Below the pieces are notes generated by a model, which worked only from the letters and a program-made list of their open reading frames with translations, did no database searches and was not told where the DNA came from. A DNA stretch of 35,266 bases from assembly GCA_020430865.1 (NCBI GenBank), contig JAGQIY010000339.1, forward strand, positions 1-35,266, written 5' to 3'. Position 1 is the first letter of the stretch; each line of letters opens with the position of its first letter. Source of the stretch: Myxococcales bacterium (lineage in GTDB: Bacteria > Myxococcota > Polyangia > Polyangiales > Polyangiaceae). The translations under genes were made by a program, and so were the position numbers. Of this stretch, positions 1-8,210 are shown piece by piece.

Positions 1-22
1 AATAGCCCTCGCGCCGTTAGAG

Positions 23-727
23 ATGACCGAGGTCCCCGAAGCCGAGCGTTCGGCGTACCAACTGAGCGAAGCCGACTGGGATTTTCTGAGACCGCGCATC
101 GAAGCAGGTTCGACGCCCCCCCACCAATTCAGCCGACATGGACTCTTGGCGGCTCTGGTGGGCGGGAGCAGCCAGTGGGTCAAGACGCTGGCTTGGCGCC
201 CGACTAAGGGCGAGTGGCGTGAGCTCCCCATGCCCAAACAAGTCATCCGTCCCTATCTGTCCCTTGATCCCGGTGGGCTGCTCGCCGTGGTCGACGACAC
301 TCGGACCTTTCAGTGGTTCGATTTGGCAGCGCAAACCTGCGCGACGGTCGACGTCGGTTCGGATCACTCGAAGCGAGTAGACGTCAACTCGTCGGCGGTC
401 CGCGCGGCGAGCGCCGATGACGTGCTCCACTGGCTTGGCACGACGGTGCGCTGGTTCACACGGCGCGATGCGGAGTTCGTCAGGGTGGGCGAAGTCAATG
501 TGCCCGGCTTCGTGCGCGCCGTTGCCGAACCCCACTTGCGCCTCCTGTTCGCCTTCTCGAAGGCCAAGAACCGGCTCGTCGTCTATCGACAGCGCGAAGA
601 CAAGTTGATCAAGCTCGGCGCATTCACCGAACGCCTCGACGAGGTCCGCTTCAGGGAAGGGCGCGTATTCCTCATCGCGTCCTATGACCAGAAAGCCTAC
701 GAGCTACTGAACGCCGCCGACGCCTAG
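23..727 (+). CDS. Hypothetical protein, possible beta-propeller-like
   Basis: I do not recognise the family. The 234-residue product is soluble, with no signal peptide or membrane segment. It alternates short hydrophobic strands with charged turns (for example LLAVVDDTRTFQWFDL and LRLLFAFSKAKNRLVVYRQ), which resembles WD/beta-propeller repeat strands, but no diagnostic repeat motif is visible. Codon use fits the neighbours (high GC at third positions). The reading frame stays open upstream to the window edge, so ATG at 23 is the first visible start and the true start could lie further left; the bases before it carry only a weak ribosome-binding site. It converges on the four-helix-bundle gene at 842, with 114 bases between them. 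Function unknown. Confidence 0.6.
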   Translation: MTEVPEAERSAYQLSEADWDFLRPRIEAGSTPPHQFSRHGLLAALVGGSSQWVKTLAWRPTKGEWRELPMPKQVIRPYLSLDPGGLLAVVDDTRTFQWFDLAAQTCATVDVGSDHSKRVDVNSSAVRAASADDVLHWLGTTVRWFTRRDAEFVRVGEVNVPGFVRAVAEPHLRLLFAFSKAKNRLVVYRQREDKLIKLGAFTERLDEVRFREGRVFLIASYDQKAYELLNAADA

Positions 728-841
728 GCTGAGGTCAGTCTCGTCGAACGCTTCCGTTGAGGGCGAGAGCACCTCTGGCGCCAGCGTGAAGTACGGGGAG
801 GAACCGGCATGCGCTCCCCCACCATGCGCAGCTATGCTCCG

Positions 842-1171
842 CTATGCTGTCCGCGTCAGCTTCCACAGTACCGCGAGGATATGGTCGAGGCGCTGGAACA
901 GCACCTCACAGTCCTGCCGCTGCAGGTAGCCCCAGGCTAGCGCCACCTTGAGCGCGCTGCAAGTCTCGTTCGCGGAGCCGGCTGCGCTCAAGTAGCGCTG
1001 GCGCCGCGTGCCTCCGGATGAGTGCTCTCCTTCGCCAATGTTGAGCGCAACGCTCGAAGCGCTGCGCGCGATTTGATTGGCGAGCGAGCTATCGAAGCGC
1101 CGCAGCCTCGGCATCAGCGGACGCAGGAGAGAGATGACTTCGAGCGCGGTAGTCTGAATTCGCAGTGACAT
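842..1171 (-). CDS. Four-helix bundle protein (23S rRNA-intervening sequence / Avd-like family)
   Basis: The 109-residue product belongs to the family first found in 23S rRNA intervening sequences (PF05635/TIGR02436-like). It has four amphipathic helices, and the hallmark NIGEGEHSSGGTRRQRYLSA (family pattern NIxEG...(K/R)xFxxxLxxA) at about residues 44-63 is followed by SANET, matching the usual GSxxE turn. Family members form pentameric barrels, and a branch (Avd) helps reverse transcriptases in diversity-generating retroelements. No reverse transcriptase or rRNA gene lies near, so this is a standalone copy of unknown role. ATG at 1171 is preferred because it follows a purine-rich GGAAAGGGAAC ribosome-binding site and begins where homology begins. 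The frame stays open upstream but there encodes only low-complexity Ser/Pro/Arg sequence derived from the GC-rich leader. Confidence 0.8.
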   Translation of the reverse strand: MSLRIQTTALEVISLLRPLMPRLRRFDSSLANQIARSASSVALNIGEGEHSSGGTRRQRYLSAAGSANETCSALKVALAWGYLQRQDCEVLFQRLDHILAVLWKLTRTA

Positions 1172-1579
1172 CGTTCCCTTTCCGCCCCGACGGCGGGGCT
1201 CGCCCCCGAGGCCCCGACGCGGGGAGGAAAGGGAGCGGAGCGACCAGGACCGGGCCAGGGTCAGGGACTGCGGCCGCGACTGGGAGAGGGACGGGGCCAG
1301 GGCCGGGGTCCGCGATAGCGTCCGGGGCTGAGAAGGCGACCCGCGACAGTGTGGCATCGCTCCCCCACGGAAACGCGGCAAGCGCCAGAGACAGGCGAAG
1401 CCTGGCACGCGCTTGCCCCAAGCCAAACGCAAACCAACCGCCAAGACCCCACCAGCAGCGGCCGCGCAAAGCGCGCCGCGCCCGCGATCCACTCACAGCC
1501 GCCGACGCTGACGCTGTCCCTGACCCAGGCGCCGTCCCTACCCCGGACCCCGCCCCTGTCCCGGGCCCTGGCCCTGCCC
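1172..1579. other. GC-rich intergenic stretch with G-rich and C-rich arms
   Basis: These 408 bases separate the four-helix-bundle gene from the upstream cyclase-like gene, both on the minus strand. The left part (about 1216-1331) is rich in G tracts on the + strand. The right part (about 1507-1580) is rich in C tracts built from degenerate CCCTGxCCC-type units. The arms are partly inverted copies: 1254-1268 pairs with 1516-1530 at 14 of 15 positions, and 1304-1312 pairs with 1544-1552 at 9 of 9, but the two pairs cross, so this is not one simple hairpin. Open frames here translate only into Gly/Pro or Ser/Arg low-complexity peptide. I treat it as non-coding leader and spacer. Confidence 0.6.
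1282..1308 (+). other. Potential G-quadruplex (+ strand)
   Basis: Five G runs (3, 3, 4, 3 and 4 bases) are separated by loops of 3, 2, 3 and 2 bases, which meets the usual G3N1-7 quadruplex rule. It lies about 110 bases upstream of the four-helix-bundle start, on the strand opposite its coding strand. Confidence 0.5.
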
Positions 1580-1580
1580 C
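1553..1580 (-). other. Potential G-quadruplex (- strand) at the end of the cyclase-like gene
   Basis: Five C runs on the + strand (4, 3, 3, 3 and 4 bases), with a GGG between the second and third, place a G-quadruplex motif on the minus strand. It begins at the stop codon of the 844-codon gene, so it would lie just past that gene's end in its transcript, where it could act in 3'-end formation. The structure follows from the sequence; the role is inference. Confidence 0.45.
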
Positions 1581-4114
1581 TACTCCTGAATCCGCTCCGC
1601 GGCGTCCTTCCACCTCGCCCCGCTCCCCGTGTGCCCTGCCGCCTCGGACAGCTGCGCGATGAAGCGGGTGCAGGCCAGCTCGCCGCGGCGATCGTCGGCT
1701 TCGCGAGCATACGCCAGACCGCTCAGCGCCTCGAGCAAGGCTTCGGTTCCGCGCCCGGCGGCGCCGAGGCCAATGGCGTGAGCCAGTGCCGCGCGGCAAC
1801 GATCTCCGCTCGCTTGACTGGTGGCGGACTCCGCGGCGCGGCGCAGGGTACCCAGGGCCTCGAGGGCGTCTCCCTCCCCGAGCTTGACCAGCGCGTCGAG
1901 GCGCTCAGCGAGACCGAGGTGACGCTTCGAGGCCCGCAAGTGTTCCGCGAGCTTCGCCACCGCGGCCCAGTCACCGCGACGCATCAGCTCCGTCGCCTTG
2001 AGCGCCAGCTCGTTGCGTACCCCCGTCGTGGGCTCTTCGCTGGCTAGCTCCAGCTCCTCGTCGGGAATGATCGAGATCGGCTTCTGCGCCTTCATCTGCT
2101 GACTCGCCCGCGGCGGCAGCGGCGGTGGCCCCTGGCGCGTAGCGCCCGAACCCGGCGATCGGCGCACGCCCGGCGCCGACATGGGACCGGCCGCGGCGAA
2201 CGCCAGCACATCCGCGCCGGGCAACCTGGGCGAGGCGATGCGCGCCGGCAGCTTCGGGGGCCTCGGGATCTGCGGAGGCGGCGGGGGGCGCGAGTCGCTG
2301 GGCAACGCGCTGACCGGGATGCGTTGCTGCTCGCTGAAGAGATCCACGGGGAAGACGCTGGACGACAAGCCTCGCCCGCTGAGCAGCCCCGGGTCCTTGG
2401 TGTCGCAGAAGGTCTCCAGGGCGTCCGCTGTCTCGCCCAGGTCGACGGCGCGCGCCGAAGCCGCCGCCCGTCGCGCCATGCGCGCGGCGCTGTCGAAGTC
2501 CCCGCCGAGCATCGCGTGGGCGGAGGCGCTGGCCGCGCAGAGCGGGCGGTTGTTGTTGGCCAGGACCACCGCCGCAGCACGGTGCCACGCGGCAACGCGT
2601 GGCGAGCTAAGCTGGCCTGCGATGGCCTCGCGATGGCTAGCGCTCGGCAGACTCAGGAGCTCCGGCGAGGGACGACGCAACCAGCGGCTTGCCTCGAGCG
2701 CGCGCACGACCTTGTCGAACTCGATCTGGACGTCGCTCGCTCGCTCCACGAGCGCTCGCACGTCGGCGGCGTCGGCTTCACCCCCGAGCACCGCCAGCGC
2801 GAACAGCACCGCGCGTGGTCCCGCCTCCAGGTGCCGGGCACGCCGCGCAATCCAGTGCTCGGCGGCGTGCGGATCCCCGCGGCCCGCGCGGCGCCGCCGC
2901 GAGACCGCGCGATGGTCCTCCCAGACCAGCTCCCCCGGCTCGAACGAGCGGGGTGGAGGGTAGGAGAGTGAGTCCCGGTGGTCGTCGCCTAGTTTAACAA
3001 AAAACTCGGCCAGGCCGTCGTCCAGCTCTCCGTTGAGCCAGGCGCGCGCCAGGTCCACGGCCTCCCTGCCCTCCAGCGCGCCGAGCTTCACCTCGACGAC
3101 CACGCTGAGATCGGCGATGGCGTCGGGGAGCCTGGCACCTGGATGCGCACGCACCACCAGGCGGAAGGGCATGTCCTCGATGGCGACGCGAATCGCCTCG
3201 AGGGTATCGCTGTCGATGTCGTGAACGTCGTCGAGCAGCATCGCTCCGCTGGGCCCGCGCTCCGAAGCAGGCTTGAGCCAGGCTCGGAGCAGGCCGGCGC
3301 AGGAGTCGAGGTCTAGCCCCTCCCCCCCGAGCAAGCTCTCGAGTGATTCAGCGTGGACCCCTTCGAGGACGGCCGGGGCCTGGCCACGTGAGCGAGCCTT
3401 CAGGAGCCCTCGACGTAGCGCGCCGAAGGGCTCTCCCATCAGGCTCGGCGAGAGCCGGAGCACGCGACCAGGCTCCAGCGTCCGCGCCAGTTCCCCGAGG
3501 AATCGACTACCGCCGAGTCCGCGTGCAGCGCGCACGATACCCAGGTTGCCCGCGGGGACCAGCATCTCCCCGAGCTGCGGCCGGCCGATCAAGAGCGGGG
3601 TCATCAGCTCGCTCACCATCGCCGCCAGATCGCCCCGCCATGGGTGCTCGGAGTCAAGCAAGAGTCCCTTCACCCGATCCTTGCCCAGCGCCCTCAAGCG
3701 GCGGCCCCGGGTCAACAACTCCCCGGTGCGGATCGGATCCAGGTTCGGCTCGAGCAACACCTCGCCCTCGCGCGCGATGCGAGCCAAAGCTTCCGCGCGG
3801 ACCAGCGCCGGACCCCAGGACAGCGTGTACCCAGCGACCATCTCGTCGATGGGCTCCTGCTCGCCCTGCGCGATGCCGATACCGAAGGGAACGTCGTCCC
3901 CGTTCACCTCTTCACTGGCGAACTCGATGGCGTCCTCCGCCGCATCGAAGTCGAAATCGAACGCCACCGAGCGCGCCCCCCAGGCCACTACGTTCCCGCC
4001 CCGCGCCGCCGCGCGCTTGGTCAGCGAGCGCGCTGTCTGCAGGTGGTTGGCCTGCTCCGGGAGGCGAACCTTCACCCGCTTGGAGTAGAAGCAAACGATG
4101 ATGCGTTCCGACAT
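1580..4114 (-). CDS. Degenerate cyclase-like / AAA-type ATPase / TPR regulatory protein
   Basis: The 844-residue protein has the layout of the adenylate cyclase-ATPase-TPR regulators common in myxobacteria, but its active sites look lost. The N-terminus (about 1-110) resembles a class III nucleotide cyclase fold (GGNVVAWGARSVAFDF and FGIGIAQGE match the family's GG-vv-GD-vmaxF and IgIxxGE stretches), without the metal aspartates. From about 185 an AAA_16/NACHT-like ATPase core follows. At the P-loop position the sequence is RGLGGSRFLGEL, lacking the GK(S/T) lysine, while a Walker B-like MLLDDVHDID is kept. A Pro/Ser-rich linker (about 590-690) precedes alpha-helical TPR-like repeats to the C-terminus. 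No membrane segment is seen. Probably a non-catalytic scaffold or regulator. It follows pspA by 54 bases on the same strand. No clear ribosome-binding site precedes ATG 4114. Confidence 0.7.
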   Translation of the reverse strand: MSERIIVCFYSKRVKVRLPEQANHLQTARSLTKRAAARGGNVVAWGARSVAFDFDFDAAEDAIEFASEEVNGDDVPFGIGIAQGEQEPIDEMVAGYTLSWGPALVRAEALARIAREGEVLLEPNLDPIRTGELLTRGRRLRALGKDRVKGLLLDSEHPWRGDLAAMVSELMTPLLIGRPQLGEMLVPAGNLGIVRAARGLGGSRFLGELARTLEPGRVLRLSPSLMGEPFGALRRGLLKARSRGQAPAVLEGVHAESLESLLGGEGLDLDSCAGLLRAWLKPASERGPSGAMLLDDVHDIDSDTLEAIRVAIEDMPFRLVVRAHPGARLPDAIADLSVVVEVKLGALEGREAVDLARAWLNGELDDGLAEFFVKLGDDHRDSLSYPPPRSFEPGELVWEDHRAVSRRRRAGRGDPHAAEHWIARRARHLEAGPRAVLFALAVLGGEADAADVRALVERASDVQIEFDKVVRALEASRWLRRPSPELLSLPSASHREAIAGQLSSPRVAAWHRAAAVVLANNNRPLCAASASAHAMLGGDFDSAARMARRAAASARAVDLGETADALETFCDTKDPGLLSGRGLSSSVFPVDLFSEQQRIPVSALPSDSRPPPPPQIPRPPKLPARIASPRLPGADVLAFAAAGPMSAPGVRRSPGSGATRQGPPPLPPRASQQMKAQKPISIIPDEELELASEEPTTGVRNELALKATELMRRGDWAAVAKLAEHLRASKRHLGLAERLDALVKLGEGDALEALGTLRRAAESATSQASGDRCRAALAHAIGLGAAGRGTEALLEALSGLAYAREADDRRGELACTRFIAQLSEAAGHTGSGARWKDAAERIQE

Positions 4115-4168
4115 GTGGGCGCTTGGGAAAGGTGGGGCTGACGCAAAGGATCGAGACCAGGCGTGACG

Positions 4169-4900
4169 TCAGGTGTCTACGCGGATGCGCTTCTTGAGCT
4201 GTGCGAGCTCCTCATCGACCTCACTGGTCACGCCGCTAGTGGCGGACTTCGTTCCCGCCTCGAGCGCCCGGAACTTCGCCTCCACCTCGTCCTTGGTCAT
4301 GCCCCCGGGGCCCAGGCTGGGCGCCAGCGCGGCTTCGACCTCACGCTGAGCGGCGACCGTCGCCTCCACGGCCTCGAGCTGATCCTCCATGCGGCGGAAC
4401 TCTTCGAAGGCGCCGCCCCCGACGCCTCCCTTGGTCGACGCCTGTCCAGTCTGAGCCGCGCGGGCTTGCTCGGCGCGAGCGACGATCTGCGCCTTCTTCG
4501 CGTTGACCTCTTCGAGCTTCGCTTCCATGCGCTCGAGCTCTGCCTTCATCTCGAGCGCGTTCGTTCGACTCTGAGCGCGCAGCGCCTCGGCGCGATCCCG
4601 CTCGCCAGAGAGCCGCTTCTTTTGCACCAGTGCTTCGCGGGCCAGAGCGTCGTCGGAGTGCTTCACCGCGAGCTCGGCGCGCTTCTCCCACTTGGCGATC
4701 TCCGCATCCAGATCCTCGACCTTGCGCCGCAGCTGCTTCTCCGCCGCGACGCTGCTGACGACCTCTTGACGCGCGGCTCTCACCTGCTCACGCATCTCGT
4801 TCAGCGTCAGATCAACGGACTTGGATGGGTCATCGGCGCTGTCCAGCAACGAGTTGAAGTTGCTGGAGATGACCTTTCCCATGCGGTCGAATATCCCCAT
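4169..4900 (-). CDS. pspA: PspA/IM30 family envelope-stress protein
   Basis: The 243-residue protein begins MGIFDRMGKVISSNFNSLLD, the amphipathic membrane-binding helix of PspA/Vipp1/IM30 proteins. It continues as an almost wholly helical, charged coiled coil (about 25-145), a short Gly-rich break (GGVGGG, about 155), and further helix. PspA family proteins polymerise on the inner membrane (ESCRT-III-like) to counter membrane damage, and some bind AAA+ activators. No PspF, PspB or PspC gene is nearby. I chose the ATG at 4900 because the family begins MGIF. An in-frame ATG at 4912 would add MVLV and has a slightly more G-rich upstream sequence, so it remains possible. It lies 53 bases downstream of lpdA on the same strand. 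Confidence 0.9.
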   Translation of the reverse strand: MGIFDRMGKVISSNFNSLLDSADDPSKSVDLTLNEMREQVRAARQEVVSSVAAEKQLRRKVEDLDAEIAKWEKRAELAVKHSDDALAREALVQKKRLSGERDRAEALRAQSRTNALEMKAELERMEAKLEEVNAKKAQIVARAEQARAAQTGQASTKGGVGGGAFEEFRRMEDQLEAVEATVAAQREVEAALAPSLGPGGMTKDEVEAKFRALEAGTKSATSGVTSEVDEELAQLKKRIRVDT

Positions 4901-4953
4901 GACCAAAACCATGCCACCGCCCTGGAGGCGGGTCCACAGTCCAGGCTACGGAT

Positions 4954-6372
4954 TCAACGGTTCACGATGTGGATGGCGTGACCCAGGGCCGCCTGAGCGG
5001 CTTCCATCATCGCCTCGCCCAGGGTCGGGTGAGGGTGAATGGTCAGTCCGACGTCCTCGGCCGTGGCTACCATCTCCAAGGCCAGCGCGCCTTCGCTGAT
5101 CAGATCGCTGGCGTTGGGACCACAGATGTGGATGCCAACGATGCGCCCGGAGTCCTGATCGAGGACCACCTTGGTGAAGCCGTCGGTCTCGCGGATGCTC
5201 ATGGCCCGGGCGAGCGCGGCGAACGGGAACTTCCCGGCCTTGACGTTGAGCCCCTGCTCCTTGGCCTCGGCCTCGGTCATCCCGACGCTGGCGATCTCCG
5301 GGTCGGTGAAGATGATCGAAGGCACCGTCACCCAGTCCTTGCCCGCGCGCTTGCCGGCGATCACCTCGGCGCAGACCTCCCCCTCCTTGGTCGCCTTGTG
5401 GGCCAGCATGGGCGGGCCGCTGACGTCACCGATGGCGTAGATCCCCTCGACGTTGGTCTGACAGGTATCGTTCGTCATCACGAAGCCGCGCTTGTCGATC
5501 TGAACGCCGAGCTCCTCGAGCCCGATCCCCTTCGAGCGCGGTCGCATCCCCACGGCAACGAGCACGACATCGCACTCGATCAGCTCTTGTAGGCCGCCCT
5601 CGGCGCTGATCTTGACCTCGATGCTGCCGTCGGCGCGACGGTTGAAGCCCTCCGCCTTGACGCCGGTCAGCACCTTTCCGCCGTGCTTCTTGATCTTGCG
5701 CTCGACGACCTTGGTGCACTCCGGATCCGTGCCCGGGAGGATGCTCGGCGTGAGCTCCACGATGGTCAGCTCCGCGTCGAACTTCTGGTAGACCATGCCG
5801 AGCTCGCAGCCGATCACGCCGCCACCGATCACCACCAGGCGCTTCGGGATCTCGCGCAGGCTCACGGCCTCGCGAGCGCCGATGATCTGCTTGCCATCGA
5901 ACTCGAAGCCGGGGATCTGAATCGTCGCGGACCCCGTGGCCACGACGATGGCCTTCTTCGCGGTGAGCTTCTGCTTGCCCTCGGAGCTCGTCACCTCGAC
6001 GGTGTTCTTCGAGGTGATCCGCGCGGTACCAGCGACCGCGGTCGCCTTGTTGGCCTTGAGCAAGCCACGCACACCACCGGTGAGCTTCTTGACGATGCCG
6101 TCCTTCCAGTCCTGCATCGTGTTCACGTCGAGCTCGAGGCCGCTGACCTTGATGCCGACCTCGGAGCCGGCCTGGGCCTTCTCGTAGAGGTGAGCGTTGG
6201 CGATCAGCGCCTTGCTCGGCACGCAACCCCAGTTGAGGCACACGCCGCCGTACTCTTCCTCTTCGACGCAGGCCACGCTGAGCCCCAGCTGGCCCAGGCG
6301 AATGGCGCACGGGTAGCCGCCGGGGCCGCCCCCAATCACGATCACGTCGAACTCTTTGGCCGCGTCAGTCAT
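4954..6372 (-). CDS. lpdA: Dihydrolipoamide dehydrogenase (E3)
   Basis: The 472-residue flavoprotein re-oxidises the dihydrolipoyl groups of 2-oxoacid dehydrogenase complexes using NAD+. Seen in order: FAD-binding GGGPGGY (14-20), the redox disulfide in GGVCLNWGCVPSK (Cys45 and Cys50), the NAD-binding GGGVIGCELG (near 190), the second FAD motif GIYAIGDV, and the C-terminal active-site HPHPTLGE that supplies the catalytic base to the partner subunit. Length and motifs are complete, so it should be active. The frame is open further upstream, but homology starts at MTDAAKEFDVIVIGGG, so ATG 6372 is chosen. It lies 47 bases downstream of the E1 alpha gene and is probably co-transcribed with it. 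No E2 (lipoyl transferase) gene is in the window. Confidence 0.95.
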   Translation of the reverse strand: MTDAAKEFDVIVIGGGPGGYPCAIRLGQLGLSVACVEEEEYGGVCLNWGCVPSKALIANAHLYEKAQAGSEVGIKVSGLELDVNTMQDWKDGIVKKLTGGVRGLLKANKATAVAGTARITSKNTVEVTSSEGKQKLTAKKAIVVATGSATIQIPGFEFDGKQIIGAREAVSLREIPKRLVVIGGGVIGCELGMVYQKFDAELTIVELTPSILPGTDPECTKVVERKIKKHGGKVLTGVKAEGFNRRADGSIEVKISAEGGLQELIECDVVLVAVGMRPRSKGIGLEELGVQIDKRGFVMTNDTCQTNVEGIYAIGDVSGPPMLAHKATKEGEVCAEVIAGKRAGKDWVTVPSIIFTDPEIASVGMTEAEAKEQGLNVKAGKFPFAALARAMSIRETDGFTKVVLDQDSGRIVGIHICGPNASDLISEGALALEMVATAEDVGLTIHPHPTLGEAMMEAAQAALGHAIHIVNR

Positions 6373-6419
6373 GGCGGCGTTGTTAGTGGCAAGCGCCGCG
6401 GGGAGCAAGCGCGGGCACT

Positions 6420-7514
6420 TCAGTGCTGCTTGGGCGCAGGTCCGGCGGCTCGCAGCTCCGCGAGTTGCTCCTCGAGGTGCCACGGGCGCGACGCGTAGAC
6501 GTCTTCGAAGATCGTCTCTGGCCCTGGCGGGCCCGCTGCTTCCACCTCTTCGATGGCTGCAGAGAGCTCCGCGCCGAACTCCGACTCGACTCGCGCATCG
6601 AAGGCGTCGTCCACGAGGCCCTTGCTCACCAGGTAGCGCCGCAGACGCTCCACCGGATCCTTCTTGGCCCACTCCTGCACTTCGTCGTCCGAGCGGTAGC
6701 GTGTGGGGTCGTCGCTCGTGGAGTGAGCACCCATGCGATAGGTGACGCACTCGATGAACGTCGGGCCCTCCCCTGCGCGCGCGCGCTCCACTGCCTCGCG
6801 GATCACCTGGTAGCAGGCCAGAACATCGTTTCCGTCCACGCGCACTCCAGGCACGCCGTAGGCTCGCGCCTTGACCGCGATGGTCTGGCTCGCGGTCTGA
6901 CGCTCGGTCGGCACGCTGATCGACCAGTGGTTGTTCTGACAGATCAACACCGCGGGTACCTTGAACACGCCCGCGAAGTTGATCGCGTTGTGGAAATCCG
7001 GCTGGCTCGTCGCGCCGTCGCCCATGAAGCCGATGGCGACCATCCCGTCACCCTTGATCTTGGCTGCCCACGCCGCACCCACCGCCTGGGGGATCTGCGG
7101 GCCGATGCAGCTCGACCACGAGACCTGGTTCACCTCCCGCGCGCTCATGTGACTCGGCATCTGCCGCCCCTTCAGCACGTCGAGGGAGTTGCCGTAGACC
7201 TGCGCCAGGTATTTTACGAGGGGAAATCCTCGTACGAGCATGATCGCGCTCTCGCGCAGCGCCGGGAACACCCAGTCTCCGGGGTCCGTCGCAAACCCAG
7301 TGGCGATCGGGGGCGCCTCCTGGCCGGCGCAGGAGCCGTAGAAGCCGATGCGCCCCTGGCGCTGCAGCATCACCATCCGGGTCTCCATGATGCGGATCTG
7401 GCGCATGTGCCGATACATCGCGAGCAGCTGCTCCTCGGACAGGCTCGGCTCGGCGCTCACCGAACCGTCGTCTTGCAGCACCCGATACAGGCCCAGAGCA
7501 GGATCGCTGGTCAT
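6420..7514 (-). CDS. pdhA: Thiamine-dependent 2-oxoacid dehydrogenase E1, alpha subunit (pyruvate or branched-chain)
   Basis: The 364-residue protein is the alpha chain of an alpha2beta2 E1 enzyme that decarboxylates a 2-oxoacid on thiamine diphosphate and passes the acyl group to E2 lipoate. The thiamine-binding GDG-27-NN motif is complete (GDGATSQPDF at 165, ending QNN at 193-195). The phosphorylation-loop region reads YRMGAHSTSDDPTRYR; HSTSDD is typical of branched-chain E1 alpha, while DDPTRYR is shared with bacterial PdhA, so the substrate is uncertain and bkdA1 is an alternative name. Odd point: the beta subunit and E2, usually adjacent, are missing from this locus although E3 (lpdA) follows directly. 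ATG 7514 has no strong ribosome-binding site. Confidence 0.88.
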   Translation of the reverse strand: MTSDPALGLYRVLQDDGSVSAEPSLSEEQLLAMYRHMRQIRIMETRMVMLQRQGRIGFYGSCAGQEAPPIATGFATDPGDWVFPALRESAIMLVRGFPLVKYLAQVYGNSLDVLKGRQMPSHMSAREVNQVSWSSCIGPQIPQAVGAAWAAKIKGDGMVAIGFMGDGATSQPDFHNAINFAGVFKVPAVLICQNNHWSISVPTERQTASQTIAVKARAYGVPGVRVDGNDVLACYQVIREAVERARAGEGPTFIECVTYRMGAHSTSDDPTRYRSDDEVQEWAKKDPVERLRRYLVSKGLVDDAFDARVESEFGAELSAAIEEVEAAGPPGPETIFEDVYASRPWHLEEQLAELRAAGPAPKQH

Positions 7515-7583
7515 TCTGAAGCCCTGTTAACACGACCGCGACGGCGGTGGCGAGCGCAGCGAAGGGCCTCACCAGGCCCGCGC

Positions 7584-7594
7584 TATAGTTCGGT
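7584..7594 (-). promoter_or_regulatory. Repeated 11-base element, copy 1 (upstream of pdhA)
   Basis: TATAGTTCGGT on the + strand (ACCGAACTATA on the minus strand) lies 70 bases upstream of the E1 alpha start. An identical copy lies at 8211-8221, upstream of the next minus-strand gene. Shared position and sequence suggest a promoter or operator element. No convincing -35/-10 pair fits around either copy. Confidence 0.3.
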
Positions 7595-7665
7595 TTCGAC
7601 CGCCCGGGACGGCGCCGTCGGCGATTTCGGGGGTGAGGACCAGCGCCGCGAAACCGTGCTCCACT

Positions 7666-8070
7666 TCACAGCAACATCCTCACCGAGTGCGCGCCGACCA
7701 GGCCGTGTTCCAGCGCCGCAGAGTCGCTCAGCAGGCGCAGCGAACGCTGACCTGGGCGCTCCAAGACCACGCTGAGCCGGGCGAGCTTGGAGTTCAGGCA
7801 GTCGACGCCGCCCCCTGCGGGGTTCGCGTAGCGTAGCCCAGCCGTCTCCCGCTGCTCGGCGTGCGTCACGACCCGCAGCGCGGCGCTCGCGTGCGCAGCG
7901 GCGAAACTCCAGGAGGACGGCGAGCGCGCCTCCGCGGAGCGCCGCCAGTCGAGCAACCCGAAGACCTGACTCTCCGTCGGCAGTCTCAGCACCGCACACC
8001 CCACCCGGCGCCCGAACACCAGCGGCGCGCTCACCGCCTCGAGCACGCAGTCGACGCCGGCGCCGCTCAT
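7666..8070 (-). CDS. Hypothetical protein (PilZ-sized, family not recognised)
   Basis: The 134-residue product is not recognised. It has mixed strand/helix character, no signal peptide and no membrane segment. Support for coding: the frame shows the strong third-position G/C preference of the neighbours, starts MSGAGVDCVLEAVSAPLVFG, and has a purine-rich GCGAGGAA immediately before the ATG at 8070 (spacing unusually short). Competing frames on both strands across this interval are longer in part but compositionally poorer (Arg/Ala-rich). It sits between the HEAT-repeat gene and the E1 alpha gene on the same strand, with gaps of 162 and 151 bases, so it may be its own transcription unit. Function unknown. 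Confidence 0.5.
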   Translation of the reverse strand: MSGAGVDCVLEAVSAPLVFGRRVGCAVLRLPTESQVFGLLDWRRSAEARSPSSWSFAAAHASAALRVVTHAEQRETAGLRYANPAGGGVDCLNSKLARLSVVLERPGQRSLRLLSDSAALEHGLVGAHSVRMLL

Positions 8071-8210
8071 TTCCTCGCGAAACTGATTGCGGTGCAGCCA
8101 GGCGTGGTCCGAGGTGTGCCGGCGTCCCCTGTAAGCTCACCCGCGGGCCGCCGCGGAAGGCGCCCTGGAGCTCTGCCTCTGCGAGCCTCGACGCAAGTTT
8201 CCGTACGGCT

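Noticed and set aside
795..819. Terminator hairpin between the first two convergent genes (GGGGAG with CTCCCC)
   Set aside because: The stem is only 6 bases with a 13-base loop, off-centre and with no U tract; in this composition such stems are common by chance.
842..1579. Diversity-generating retroelement
   Set aside because: The four-helix-bundle gene is related to Avd, but there is no reverse transcriptase, no template/variable repeat pair and no target protein in the window.
1089..1799. Protein-coding gene in the GC-rich leader
   Set aside because: Open frames here give only Gly/Pro or Ser/Arg repeats that come from the repetitive nucleotide pattern, in several frames on both strands at once.
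6423..7775. + strand frame of 450 codons opposite the E1 alpha gene
   Set aside because: It mirrors a well-conserved enzyme gene with an intact thiamine motif, and its translation lacks any recognisable family.
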